Source of the DNA: DAHUYF01 sp035623985 | GTDB lineage: Bacteria > Pseudomonadota > Alphaproteobacteria > ATCC43930 > CGMCC-115725 | NCBI GenBank assembly: GCA_035623985.1 | Contig: DASPSJ010000059.1 | Location: 45,960-109,959 of the forward strand | Direction of reading: 5' to 3' | DNA length: 64,000 nt | Part shown: piece after piece, positions 54,506-61,766 of the stretch | Layout of the letters: each line of letters opens with the position of its first letter | How positions within the stretch are numbered: the first letter of the stretch is position 1 | Made by a program: the position numbers and the translations under genes | The notes under the pieces: generated by a model | Told to the model about the DNA's origin: nothing | Database searches by the model: none | What the model saw: only the letters and a program-made list of their open reading frames with translations

Positions 54506-54781
54506 TCAGTTTCCGTTCCGGGATCCGCGTCGATTTACGTCGTTCCGGCGGCGCCGGCGCGGCGTCGTCCTCGCCCTTCGCGCGCGGGCGCGCTTTATGA
54601 CCTCTTCTATGTCGACGGCTTTGCCTGCGCCGGCGTCAAGCGAGCGGGCACCTTGCTCGATGTCGCCGCGCAGACGATGGAGCTTCTCGACATGGGCCCG
54701 CAGCTCGCGGCCGATCTTCTCTTGCGCCGCCTTCGGCAGCCTCGCTGCCTCGGCAACCGCGTCTCTGAATACCCGGTTCAC
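54506..54781 (-). CDS. Small antitoxin-like protein paired with DUF433
   Basis: The 91-residue protein starts at GTG 54781 (GAGG upstream). It is mostly helical, with ...LRGDIEQGARSLDAGAGKAV and DIEEVIKRARARR, a pattern familiar from small type II antitoxins. A very basic tail follows (RTTPRRRRRNDVNRRG). It begins 14 bp after the DUF433 gene, probably in the same transcript. No PIN-like toxin follows, so the pair seems to consist of two antitoxin-like proteins or an undescribed combination. Confidence 0.55.
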   Translation of the reverse strand: MNRVFRDAVAEAARLPKAAQEKIGRELRAHVEKLHRLRGDIEQGARSLDAGAGKAVDIEEVIKRARARRARTTPRRRRRNDVNRRGSRNGN

Positions 54782-54794
54782 CTCAGCAATACTC

Positions 54795-55007
54795 TCACGA
54801 GGCGGCTTCGATCGCTCGATCTGTCGTTTCCTCGAGGAAAGCGATGACTTGCTGTCGGCTCACCTCGGGGAATCCTTCGAGAAAATCGTCGATCGATTCA
54901 CCGGCCTCAAGGTAATCGAGCAGCGTCTGCACGGGAACTCTCGTCCCCGAGAATACCGCGGTGCCGCCCATCACGTCCGGGCGGACGGACAGAACAGATG
55001 CTCTCAT
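54795..55007 (-). CDS. DUF433-domain antitoxin-like protein
   Basis: The 70-residue protein starts at ATG 55007. The DUF433 core is VMGGTAVFSGTRVPVQTLLD followed by YLEAGESIDDFLEGFPEVS. DUF433 proteins are usually antitoxins next to a DUF5615 PIN-like toxin, which is not seen here. The open frame extends upstream into the comM/nucleotidyltransferase remnant, which is not part of the protein. TATACT just upstream could be a -10 box. Confidence 0.78.
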   Translation of the reverse strand: MRASVLSVRPDVMGGTAVFSGTRVPVQTLLDYLEAGESIDDFLEGFPEVSRQQVIAFLEETTDRAIEAAS

Positions 55008-55055
55008 ACTCAGTATATTATTCTCCAACTGCTCCGATGTACAACGATCGCCTGC

Positions 55056-55113
55056 ATCACCGCCCGAGCACGTCGCCGCTGAGCAAGATCCGCCGGTAGC
55101 CGAGCGCCTCCGC
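55056..55113 (-). pseudogene. Remnant of the comM 3' end (third, shortest copy)
   Basis: These 58 bp match the end of comM (stop codon, G-R-G-L-V-D-x-S-L-L-I-R-R-Y read backwards) with about eight differences. They are fused directly, within the comM alignment, to the 3' end of a nucleotidyltransferase gene. It has diverged more than the copy at 56168-56615, so it is older. Confidence 0.75.
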
Positions 55114-55238
55114 GGCGCGCTCAAACCGGCCATCGGGCGCAACGTCGCACGGGCTCTTATGCCCGTTTGACCGCTCCGCGCGGCTATCGCGACCTTCGCG
55201 CGGGAAAATCGGGTTGGGACAAGTTGATACCCCACTGA
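55114..55238 (+). pseudogene. Remnant of a nucleotidyltransferase 3' end plus start of its HEPN partner
   Basis: The plus strand encodes ALKPAIGRNVARALMPV and a stop at 55168-55170, matching the end of the intact gene at 56777-57070. An overlapping TTG frame (M-T-A-P-R-G-Y-R-D) follows, like the start of a DUF86/HEPN protein. It turns into GKSGWDKL and stops at 55236-55238. The same junction occurs after the intact nucleotidyltransferase. Confidence 0.65.
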
Positions 55239-55299
55239 TATTGTCAGGCGATTACGATTTCAGGACATGCCATCGAGATCAAAGTCCTGGTCCAATCGC

Positions 55300-55752
55300 T
55301 CATGAGCGCCGGTCGGTTCCGGCCTTGCGAAGCATGCCCAGAAAGTCTTCCGGCGTCAGGATGGCGACGCCCTCGTAGCTCCCGAGCGAGAGCAGATCCT
55401 TGTCTCTCGATACGAGTACGTCGGCGTCTGACGCAATGGCGCAGGCGAGAATCATATCGTCATTGGGATCTCGGACCACTCGGATTTCCGGCACATCCGA
55501 GAGTACTTCGGCGGCGAACCGGGCCGGCTCTCGGCAATATTCCACGACGTCTTCATCGGCGTAGCGATAGCGCTTGCGCAAGCGTTTGCCGGTGAGGAGC
55601 ACCTGGGCAGTCTCTTCCAGAATATCGTCGGAGAGAATGAGCTCGAACGATCCCTCATCCGCCTGGCGTAGAAGATCGTATGACGCTCCGCCCTCGACGG
55701 GGTTAAGAAGCGCGCTCACGAGTACGGTGGTGTCCAAGACCACCTTAGGCAT
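55300..55752 (-). CDS. PIN-domain toxin of a type II toxin-antitoxin pair
   Basis: The 150-residue protein is of the COG1569 type (putative TA toxin, PIN family). Acidic active-site candidates are D7 in VVLDTTVLVSALL, E45-E46 in SDDILEETAQVL, D98 in DPNDDMILACA and the aspartates of DADVLVSRDKDLL. A PIN toxin would be an RNase. It overlaps the end of the AbrB-type antitoxin gene by 8 bp. Confidence 0.87.
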   Translation of the reverse strand: MPKVVLDTTVLVSALLNPVEGGASYDLLRQADEGSFELILSDDILEETAQVLLTGKRLRKRYRYADEDVVEYCREPARFAAEVLSDVPEIRVVRDPNDDMILACAIASDADVLVSRDKDLLSLGSYEGVAILTPEDFLGMLRKAGTDRRS

Positions 55753-56053
55753 GCTTGCGGCGCAGCGCTTTGACCTCCTTGGCGATGGCTTCTTCCTTCG
55801 TCCGGCTGTCCTCGTGAGCTCTCGGCCTGCGATCCCGGACCCGCGACATCACGTTTTTGATTCCCACCCAGGCGCGCTTTCGTTCGACGACGGAAACCGG
55901 TTTCAGGAGCACGCCGCCTTTGACGATGCGGGCCTCGAGAAAATCGCCTTCCTTGACGTTGAGGGCCTGTCGCACCTCCGCGGGAAGGGTGAGCTGCGCT
56001 GCTCGGCGCACGCGCATCAGCGCCATTTCCATACGCTCCATCGGTCTGGTCAC
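55745..56053 (-). CDS. AbrB/SpoVT-type antitoxin of the PIN toxin
   Basis: The 102-residue protein is read from GTG 56053; in-frame ATGs at 56041, 56032 and 56026 are alternatives. A swapped-hairpin DNA-binding domain lies at about 10-52 (RAAQLTLPAEVRQALNVKEG), with a charged helical tail that would bind the toxin. Its promoter carries a 9-bp inverted repeat, as expected for autoregulation. Confidence 0.85.
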   Translation of the reverse strand: MTRPMERMEMALMRVRRAAQLTLPAEVRQALNVKEGDFLEARIVKGGVLLKPVSVVERKRAWVGIKNVMSRVRDRRPRAHEDSRTKEEAIAKEVKALRRKHA

Positions 56054-56057
56054 GTGA

Positions 56058-56080
56058 ATACGAAATTACGCATTTCGTAT
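56058..56080. promoter_or_regulatory. Operator-like inverted repeat upstream of the AbrB-PIN operon
   Basis: ATACGAAAT (56058-56066) and ATTTCGTAT (56072-56080) are exact inverted copies with a 5-base centre. They lie between the -10 box and the start codon of the antitoxin, so a bound AbrB-type antitoxin would block transcription. Confidence 0.75.
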
Positions 56081-56084
56081 TTGC

Positions 56085-56112
56085 ATAGTACTCCGACGCG
56101 CTGGTCTGTCAA
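56085..56112 (-). promoter_or_regulatory. Sigma70-type promoter of the AbrB-PIN operon
   Basis: On the minus strand a perfect TTGACA (56112-56107) is followed after 16 bp by TACTAT (56090-56085). The 9-bp inverted repeat begins 5 bp downstream of the -10 box. The antitoxin start codon lies about 30 bp downstream. Confidence 0.7.
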
Positions 56113-56167
56113 ATCCTGCCCGAGAACGTATCAGCCAAGGTCCGAGATCGGGGGACATCCATATCTC

Positions 56168-56615
56168 TCCATTGTGGCAAGCGCGGCTCCTTTCGAGCAC
56201 CACATGATCATATTGCGGAAAGCTGGGCAAAGCAGGAACTCGTAAAACGGGGTTCGGAGCAGCTTTTCGATCTCGCCGACGATCACCGCCCGAGCACGTC
56301 GCCCCCGAGCAGGATCCGCCGATAGGAAAGCGCCTCCGCCACGTGCAATCGCCGCACGGCGTCGCTGGTGTCGAGGTCGGCGAGCGTGCGCGCCACGCGC
56401 AGCACGCGGTGATAGCCGCGGGCCGACAAGCGCAGGCGCTCGGCCGCTTCCATCAGCAGCCGCTTGCCCTCGGCCTCGGGCGCGGCCAGCTCGGCCGAGC
56501 CTTCCGCCGCCGGCGGCAGCGCGAGATCGGCCGGCCGCACCGCCGGCACGTCGATGTGCAGGTCGATGCGGTCCAAGAGCGGGCCGGAGATCCGCGACTG
56601 GTACTCCTGCGCGCA
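56168..56615 (-). pseudogene. Partial comM copy with in-frame 114-bp deletion
   Basis: This block matches 58123-58684 base for base apart from a handful of substitutions. It includes the comM stop (56283-56285), the 114-bp spacer beyond it, and the first few codons of the DUF3990 gene (TTG CCA CAA TGG). Relative to comM it lacks 38 codons between EGSAE and LAAPEAEGK, and it stops matching upstream of 56615, so Walker A and B are absent. A remaining ORF (56283-56576, 97 residues) encodes only the C-terminal lid region. Not functional as comM. Confidence 0.9.
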
Positions 56616-56776
56616 TTTCGACGCCCGGGCTTACGCGAGCCGCGGCCTTGCCGCCCGGCGAGCAGTCTGTGGCCCTCGGCCGGCTTGCCGACCATCTCCG
56701 GGTCGCCGGCGATCTTTGGTCGCGTCGAGCCCGTAAGCGTGGTAGCGTTGCAGGAAAGTTTCATGGGCGGTGAGGG
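56616..56776. other. Unassigned segment between the comM copy and the nucleotidyltransferase
   Basis: 161 bp with no recognised gene. The match to comM ends abruptly at 56615. The sequence is not found again beside the third remnant, which lacks this interval. Confidence 0.5.
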
Positions 56777-57070
56777 ATGAGCGGCCGAGATACCATTCTG
56801 GCGTGCCTACGACAGGCGTTGCCGGCGCTCTCGCGGCGCTATCCAATCCGATCGTTGGCGATGTTCGGCTCATTTGCCCGAGGGGATGCCGGCGATGCGA
56901 GCGATCTCGACATCCTGGTCGAGTTCAGCCGACCGGTGAGCCTCTCCACCTTCCTCGCGCTCGAAGATGAGCTGACGGCGCTCGCCGGCCGCAAGGTGGA
57001 TTTGGTTTCGCGCCGCGCGCTCAAACCGAATATCGGCCGCAACGTCGCCCGGGATCTCATGCCCGTTTGA
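56777..57070 (+). CDS. MNT-type nucleotidyltransferase (MntA-like antitoxin)
   Basis: The 97-residue protein has the minimal nucleotidyltransferase signature GSFARGDAGDASDLDILVEF (GS, then D-x-D), followed by KVDLVSRRALKP. In HEPN-MNT systems this protein AMPylates and silences a HEPN RNase. Here only the first codons of a HEPN-like partner follow, so the antitoxin appears orphaned. GAGGGATG precedes the start. Confidence 0.85.
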   Translation: MSGRDTILACLRQALPALSRRYPIRSLAMFGSFARGDAGDASDLDILVEFSRPVSLSTFLALEDELTALAGRKVDLVSRRALKPNIGRNVARDLMPV

Positions 57071-57270
57071 CCGCCCCGCGCGACTACCGCGAGTTTCGCG
57101 CGGGAAAATCGGGGTGGGACAAGTTGACACATGATCCCACTGATGCATGCTGGGTGCCGATTACCGGCGCGATTCGGAGGCTCAATCCTTTGGCGGCGGA
57201 TCGTCCGGCAGAGCGCGGCGCAAGGAGCCGGAGCTCGGCCAATCGTGCTGGTCCTGTTCTTCGCGCTTGA
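57067..57270 (+). pseudogene. Truncated HEPN-like partner frame after the nucleotidyltransferase
   Basis: A TTG at 57067 overlaps the nucleotidyltransferase stop (TTGA). Its frame begins M-T-A-P-R-D-Y-R-E-F, as DUF86/HEPN proteins often do, then continues RAGKSGWDKLTH into non-homologous sequence. There is no R-x4-6-H catalytic motif. The same break occurs in the remnant at 55167-55238. Confidence 0.4.
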
Positions 57271-57568
57271 GGACCTCAAGATAGCGATCCTTTTCCTCCG
57301 GCGTAACCTCGCCGCCGGGTCGTGCGGTGTCGGCTGCGACCTGGAACGGATCGGCGTGGTAGAAGTGGAGCTGGGCGTCAGGCTCGGTCTTGTGAAGACG
57401 TTCTTGCAGTTCGCCAACCGCCTTCGCCGCCTCGCGGTCCGATATCTTGAAAACGTCCGTCAGCGTCTTTTGCACGCGATTCCAATACTTCCGCATCTCG
57501 TCGGGACCCAAATCTCTTGGGTCGCTGATGCTACGGTAGCCCTGCTCGTTGTCTTCGTCGGGTACCAT
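57182..57568 (-). CDS. Unrecognised protein downstream of DUF3990; candidate antitoxin
   Basis: The 128-residue protein starts at ATG 57568, with AGGAAATT upstream. It is hydrophilic and acidic, with helical stretches (DEMRKYWNRVQKTLTDVFKI, EVTPEEKDRYLEVLKREEQD) and no known motif. It starts 33 bp after the DUF3990 gene in the same direction. Gene order and size suit a partner of that toxin-like protein, but this is inference. Confidence 0.65.
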   Translation of the reverse strand: MVPDEDNEQGYRSISDPRDLGPDEMRKYWNRVQKTLTDVFKISDREAAKAVGELQERLHKTEPDAQLHFYHADPFQVAADTARPGGEVTPEEKDRYLEVLKREEQDQHDWPSSGSLRRALPDDPPPKD

Positions 57569-57601
57569 AATTTCCTAGCCTCGTATCATACCACAATAGC
57601 A

Positions 57602-58135
57602 CTAGAACAACGTCGAAGTCGCGGGCGGTGTTGCCTCTAGAACGGCATTCCCCAAGCCGGCGACCGCGCGCCGCGTGTGAAAGCTGATCTGGTCGCAATC
57701 GGCGATCACGAGTTGCTGCGGCCAAAGGGTAACCGGACCGTAGACGATATCATAGGCCGTCGGGTGCGGCGCTACGCGCTGATGCGGCGGAAAACCATGG
57801 CGGCAATCCGTCACCAGGCGCCAGAAGTCGCGGATTGGTCGCACGAAGGCAAGGGCGTCGAGATTCGCGAGCCAGTCGCGGTCAAGGTCAAAGCGAATCA
57901 CAACGGCGAAGGGATTGAGCCGCTGAGGGGTGCGAAGAACGCGTATATTGGCCCACTGCTTCGCTTGATGGAGCCGTGTCGTGGTATAAAAGCCCTGCCC
58001 GAAGTCGGTATAGGGCCGACAGAGCGCCAGGTTGACCACGAACGGCGGTATCGAAACGCCGCGGCCAGCAAGACCGATGGAGTTGCTGTCGGTGCCGTGA
58101 TAGACCCGCAGCGGCGGATTGGTCCATTGTGGCAA
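57602..58135 (-). CDS. DUF3990-domain protein (ADP-ribosyltransferase-like, toxin candidate)
   Basis: The 177-residue protein starts at TTG 58135, supported by AGGAG six bases upstream. Family blocks are LRVYHGTDSNSIGL, LCRPYTDFGQGFYTTTRLHQ and AKQWANIR, with the H-G-T and F-Y-T-T spacing of ADP-ribosyltransferase-like folds. It lies 102 bp after comM. A copy of its first codons, cut short, lies at 56168, so the gene was once present twice or was used as an insertion point. Confidence 0.8.
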   Translation of the reverse strand: MPQWTNPPLRVYHGTDSNSIGLAGRGVSIPPFVVNLALCRPYTDFGQGFYTTTRLHQAKQWANIRVLRTPQRLNPFAVVIRFDLDRDWLANLDALAFVRPIRDFWRLVTDCRHGFPPHQRVAPHPTAYDIVYGPVTLWPQQLVIADCDQISFHTRRAVAGLGNAVLEATPPATSTLF

Positions 58136-58237
58136 GCGCGGCTCCTTTCGAGCGCCACATGATCATATTGCGGAAAGCTGGGCAAAGCAGGAACTCGTAA
58201 AACGGGGTTCGGAGCAGCTTTTCGATCTCGCCGACGA

Positions 58238-59773
58238 TCACCGCCCAAGCACGTCGCCTCCCAGCAGGATCCGCCGATAGGAAAGCGCCTCCGCCACGTG
58301 CAACCGCCGCACGGCGTCGCTGGCGTCGAGGTCGGCGAGCGTGCGTGCCACGCGCAGCACGCGGTGATAGCCGCGGGCCGACAAGCGCAGGCGCTCGGCC
58401 GCTTCCATCAGCAGCCGCTTGCCCTCGGCCTCGGGCGCGGCCAGCTCGTCGAGGAGCTGTCCGTCCAATTCGGCGTTGGTGCGGATGCGGCGGTCCGCCG
58501 GCAGCCGCGCGTAGCGCGCGCCTTGCCGCGCCCGCGCGGCGGCCACGCGCGCGGCCACCTCGGCCGAGCCTTCCGCCGGCGGCGGCAGCGCGAGATCGGC
58601 CGGCCGCACCGCCGGCACGTCGATGTGCAGGTCGATGCGGTCGAAGAGCGGGCCGGAAATCCGCGACTGGTACTCCTGCGCGCAGCGCGGCGCCTTGCCG
58701 CAGGCGAGCGCGGCGTCGCCCAGATAGCCGCAGCGGCAGGGGTTCATCGCCGCCACCAACTGCACGCGCGCGGGATAGGTCACATGCGCGTGGACGCGCG
58801 CGACGCTGGCGCGGCCGCTCTCCAGCGGCTGGCGCAGCGCCTCGAGGCTCGCGCGCTGGAACTCCGGCAGCTCGTCGAGGAAGAGCACGCCCAGATGCGC
58901 CAGCGACACCTCGCCGGGCCGGCCGCGCGTGCCGCCGCCGACCAGCGCCGGCAGCGAGGCGGAATGGTGCGGGTCGCGGAACGGCCGCCGGCGCATCAGC
59001 TTGCCGTCGCGCAACTGGCCCGCCACGGAATGGATCATGCTGACCTCGAGCGCCTCGGCCGGGTCGAGCGGCGGCAGCAGGCCGGGCAGCCGCGCCGCCA
59101 GCATCGACTTGCCCGCCCCCGGCGGGCCGATCATCAGCAGATTGTGGCCGCCGGCCGCCGCCACTTCGAGCGCGCGCTTGGCGGTCTCCTGGCCCTTGAT
59201 GTCGCGGAGGTCGAGCGGCGAGGCCGGCGCCTCGGCGATGCGCGGCTCGGGACGGCCCAGCACCTGCGTCCCCTTGAAGTGGTTGATCAGCGCCAGCAGG
59301 CTCGGCGCCGCCAGCACCTCGATGCCGCCCGCCCAGGCCGCCTCGCCGCCCGAAGCGGCGGGACAGATGATGCCGCGCCCGGAAGCGGCGGCGGCCATCG
59401 CCGTCGGCAGCACGCCCGCCACCGGCAGCAACGCGCCGTCGAGCGCCAGCTCGCCCAGCGCCACGTAGCCCTCGAGCTCGTCCCCCGGCAGCACCTCCAT
59501 CGCCGCCAGCAGCCCCAGCGCGATCGGCAGGTCGAAATGGCTGCCTTCCTTGACGAGGTCGGCCGGGGCGAGGTTCACCGTGACGCGCCGCGGCGGCACG
59601 GCAAGGCCGAGGGCGGCGAGCGCGGCGCGCACCCGCTCGCGCGATTCCGCCACCGTCTTGTCGGGCAAGCCCACGACGGTGAAGGCGACCAGCCCGGCGG
59701 CGATGGTGACTTGGGCGTCGACCTCGAGCACCTCGATGCCGGAAAACGCCACCGTATGCACCCGCGCGACCAC
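58238..59773 (-). CDS. comM: ComM/YifB AAA+ helicase (Mg-chelatase-like)
   Basis: The 511-residue protein starts at GTG 59773, with GGGAGG upstream. The N-terminal Lon-like fold domain (1-170) is followed by a Mg-chelatase AAA+ module with Walker A GPPGAGKS at 216-223, Walker B GVLFLDELPEF, NPCRCGYLGD with zinc-like cysteines, and the C-terminal lid ending GDVLGR. ComM promotes branch migration of recombination intermediates. comM near gshB is a common alphaproteobacterial arrangement. Its 3' end has been copied twice downstream. Confidence 0.95.
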   Translation of the reverse strand: MVARVHTVAFSGIEVLEVDAQVTIAAGLVAFTVVGLPDKTVAESRERVRAALAALGLAVPPRRVTVNLAPADLVKEGSHFDLPIALGLLAAMEVLPGDELEGYVALGELALDGALLPVAGVLPTAMAAAASGRGIICPAASGGEAAWAGGIEVLAAPSLLALINHFKGTQVLGRPEPRIAEAPASPLDLRDIKGQETAKRALEVAAAGGHNLLMIGPPGAGKSMLAARLPGLLPPLDPAEALEVSMIHSVAGQLRDGKLMRRRPFRDPHHSASLPALVGGGTRGRPGEVSLAHLGVLFLDELPEFQRASLEALRQPLESGRASVARVHAHVTYPARVQLVAAMNPCRCGYLGDAALACGKAPRCAQEYQSRISGPLFDRIDLHIDVPAVRPADLALPPPAEGSAEVAARVAAARARQGARYARLPADRRIRTNAELDGQLLDELAAPEAEGKRLLMEAAERLRLSARGYHRVLRVARTLADLDASDAVRRLHVAEALSYRRILLGGDVLGR

Positions 59774-60137
59774 GCCGCCTCCCGCTCAATCCACGGGGCC
59801 ACTTTAGGGGACCGCCCCCGGCGAAGCCAGGGAGGGCGAAATCGGCGATCACGCCCTTTATAAATGCAGTCTGCTCCAGAAATTGCCAGTCGACATGCCC
59901 CTCGCGCCAACTATATCCCGCGCCGCGCGCAAACTATTATTGGTGGCTTTCAAGTAATATTTGCTCTTGTGACGGATTCTCGGGCGCGTCGATTGATAAA
60001 CTTCTCGGCGTTACATGCGGTGTAGTTGGAGATTCGTGCCAGTATTTCATTCCCGGCGCATTGCTACTTCCTTTCTTCTTCTATTATTGCCGAACACCCG
60101 CCGATGCGAGGGGGGTGCAAGCAAGAGGAGAGAAACG
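59774..60137. other. 364-bp spacer, AT-richer than its surroundings
   Basis: No gene, tRNA or strong hairpin is seen. About 59855-60085 is notably AT-rich (TTTATAAA, CTATTATTGG, AAGTAATATTTG), unlike the housekeeping DNA. It probably holds the promoter of the gene at 60138 and marks the edge of a block with different base composition. Confidence 0.5.
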
Positions 60138-60926
60138 ATGTACGACAATCCGCGAAGCTTGCTCGATCAGATCACGCTGGTGCATGGCCCGCACGAGCTC
60201 TTGGGCCGGCATTTCATGAAGGCCGATGCCGCGGCGCGCGAGTGGGGCCTGCGCCTCAGGCTGCGCAGCGACTTCGACGCGCTGATGGAACTCAACCGCG
60301 AGAACCGCGATAGTTGGCCGCCGTTGCCGCCAATATGCGACCCGAAGCACAGCGATCTCCGAAGCGATTCGGCATTCTGGCTCGATGGCCTCGACTATCG
60401 CGGCGAGACGGTGGTGACGGAATTCGCTCGGTTCTTCGATTTCAAGAATACCAACGTCGTCGACGAGATACGCTCGCTCAGAGTCTACTACGAGCACCCT
60501 GAACCGCATCTTGCCGCTGGAGAGCGCGTCGAGATCGATGCTCCGGCGGCAAAGGTCGTTCGCGGACGAACTATGTACGGTGGCGCAATATGGGTTCGGC
60601 CAGATTGGCGCCGTAACGGTCTGACCCGGATCATTTCACACATCTGCGCCGCCTATGGGCACACGCGCTGGAATACTGAATTCACATGGGGATTCATGGA
60701 GCCACGGATGCATGCACGCGGCTTATCGCGCGCCTATGGTCCGCATGCGGCGGCCGAAGGATTGCTTGTCCGGCTTCCTTTCCGCGGTGATCTACCGACG
60801 GTTTTGCTATGGATGACTACCGAAGCGCTGCTGAAGGATTTGGCTGCCAGCGTCGAAGCAACGATGATCCCGAGTGAGCGATATGCCCATCAAGAGACGG
60901 TCGCCGCTCGAGGAGCGCCACGGTAG
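60138..60926 (+). CDS. Unrecognised GNAT-like protein
   Basis: The 262-residue protein starts at ATG 60138, with GAGAG upstream. The middle part contains VVRGRTMYGGAIWVRPDWRR then NGLTRIISHICAAYG, which resembles the acetyl-CoA-binding strand and helix of GNAT proteins (RxxGxx). The rest is not recognised and codon use is less GC-biased than in neighbours. The last 120 bp overlap, tail to tail, the PAS-like gene on the other strand. Confidence 0.6.
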   Translation: MYDNPRSLLDQITLVHGPHELLGRHFMKADAAAREWGLRLRLRSDFDALMELNRENRDSWPPLPPICDPKHSDLRSDSAFWLDGLDYRGETVVTEFARFFDFKNTNVVDEIRSLRVYYEHPEPHLAAGERVEIDAPAAKVVRGRTMYGGAIWVRPDWRRNGLTRIISHICAAYGHTRWNTEFTWGFMEPRMHARGLSRAYGPHAAAEGLLVRLPFRGDLPTVLLWMTTEALLKDLAASVEATMIPSERYAHQETVAARGAPR

Positions 60927-61703
60927 AATCAGCCGGTCATAACGACCCCGCGCCATGATCTTATCGGAGATGTGGATCGTGGCGCGGATTGACCGAAGCT
61001 GAGGACTATCGCTCGCCATAGCCTCGGCATAGGCGGTAGCAGCCCAGGCGCCGTATGCTTGATCATAATGATCGTGTATGTCGTGATCGACCAAGCGTTC
61101 GCTTTCACCCGGCTGCCGGCATTCAATCCCGGCGCCGAAATGCGCGAAAACGAGCCGCGACGTTTTCGGACGGCGCCGTACCAGGACCATGCGATCCCGC
61201 AGCCGCGATCTGCCAAGCACGCCATCAATATCTTCGGGCATGCGGCCGCGGCAGGTACGCCAAAACTCGACCAGCGGTCGTACCTTCGCGAATTCCCGCC
61301 GGTCCAGCGCCGTCAGCTTGCGCTCGACCGCGACCCAGGAATGACACCAGTCGTCGATCCCGCCGGCCATAAGCTGCTCGGCGCTGACGGCAAAGGCCGC
61401 GGCGTCGGCGACGATCTCATAGGACCACTCGTCCTCGCGCAGCATGGCCATAATGATGCGCGGAAACTGCCGATCCTTGAGCGCGTAAATCGTGCCGGCC
61501 AGGGTCTCGACGCCGAAATGGCCGACATGCATGGCGACGCGGGCGCCGGTCCCGTGCCGCCGGATGTGGATGAAGCCGCAGTCGCGCACGACATGGGCGA
61601 CCGGGTCCGGATGCGCGCTGAACCGGCCGAAGCGCCGCACGAGGTCCCAGGAATAATCGGTCGAGCTTTGCCCTTTCTCGTCGATCAGGATGCCATCAGC
61701 CAT
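60807..61703 (-). CDS. PAS-like protein of unknown function
   Basis: The 298-residue protein starts at ATG 61703, preceded by GGAGGG. The N-terminal half is unrecognised (ARVAMHVGHFGVETLAG, REDEWSYEIVADAAAF). The C-terminal half resembles PAS_5-like domains (SRLVFAHFGAGIE, DIHDHYDQAYGAW, ARGRYDRLILPWRSS, GDRLLMGISL). It follows two XRE regulators in the same direction. Its last 120 bp overlap the convergent gene at 60138. Confidence 0.65.
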   Translation of the reverse strand: MADGILIDEKGQSSTDYSWDLVRRFGRFSAHPDPVAHVVRDCGFIHIRRHGTGARVAMHVGHFGVETLAGTIYALKDRQFPRIIMAMLREDEWSYEIVADAAAFAVSAEQLMAGGIDDWCHSWVAVERKLTALDRREFAKVRPLVEFWRTCRGRMPEDIDGVLGRSRLRDRMVLVRRRPKTSRLVFAHFGAGIECRQPGESERLVDHDIHDHYDQAYGAWAATAYAEAMASDSPQLRSIRATIHISDKIMARGRYDRLILPWRSSSGDRLLMGISLTRDHRCFDAGSQILQQRFGSHP

Positions 61704-61766
61704 GATTTCCCTCCGGCTTTCTGCCCTACGCGCCGCAGCCGCCTGCGGACGGCTCAATCCACCCTA

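Noticed and set aside
58136..58241. Small ORF starting in a GTGA overlap with comM
   Set aside because: The first about 35 codons are conserved between the two duplicated blocks only because the DNA was copied. The frame then runs out of phase through the DUF3990 gene, which has its own Shine-Dalgarno.
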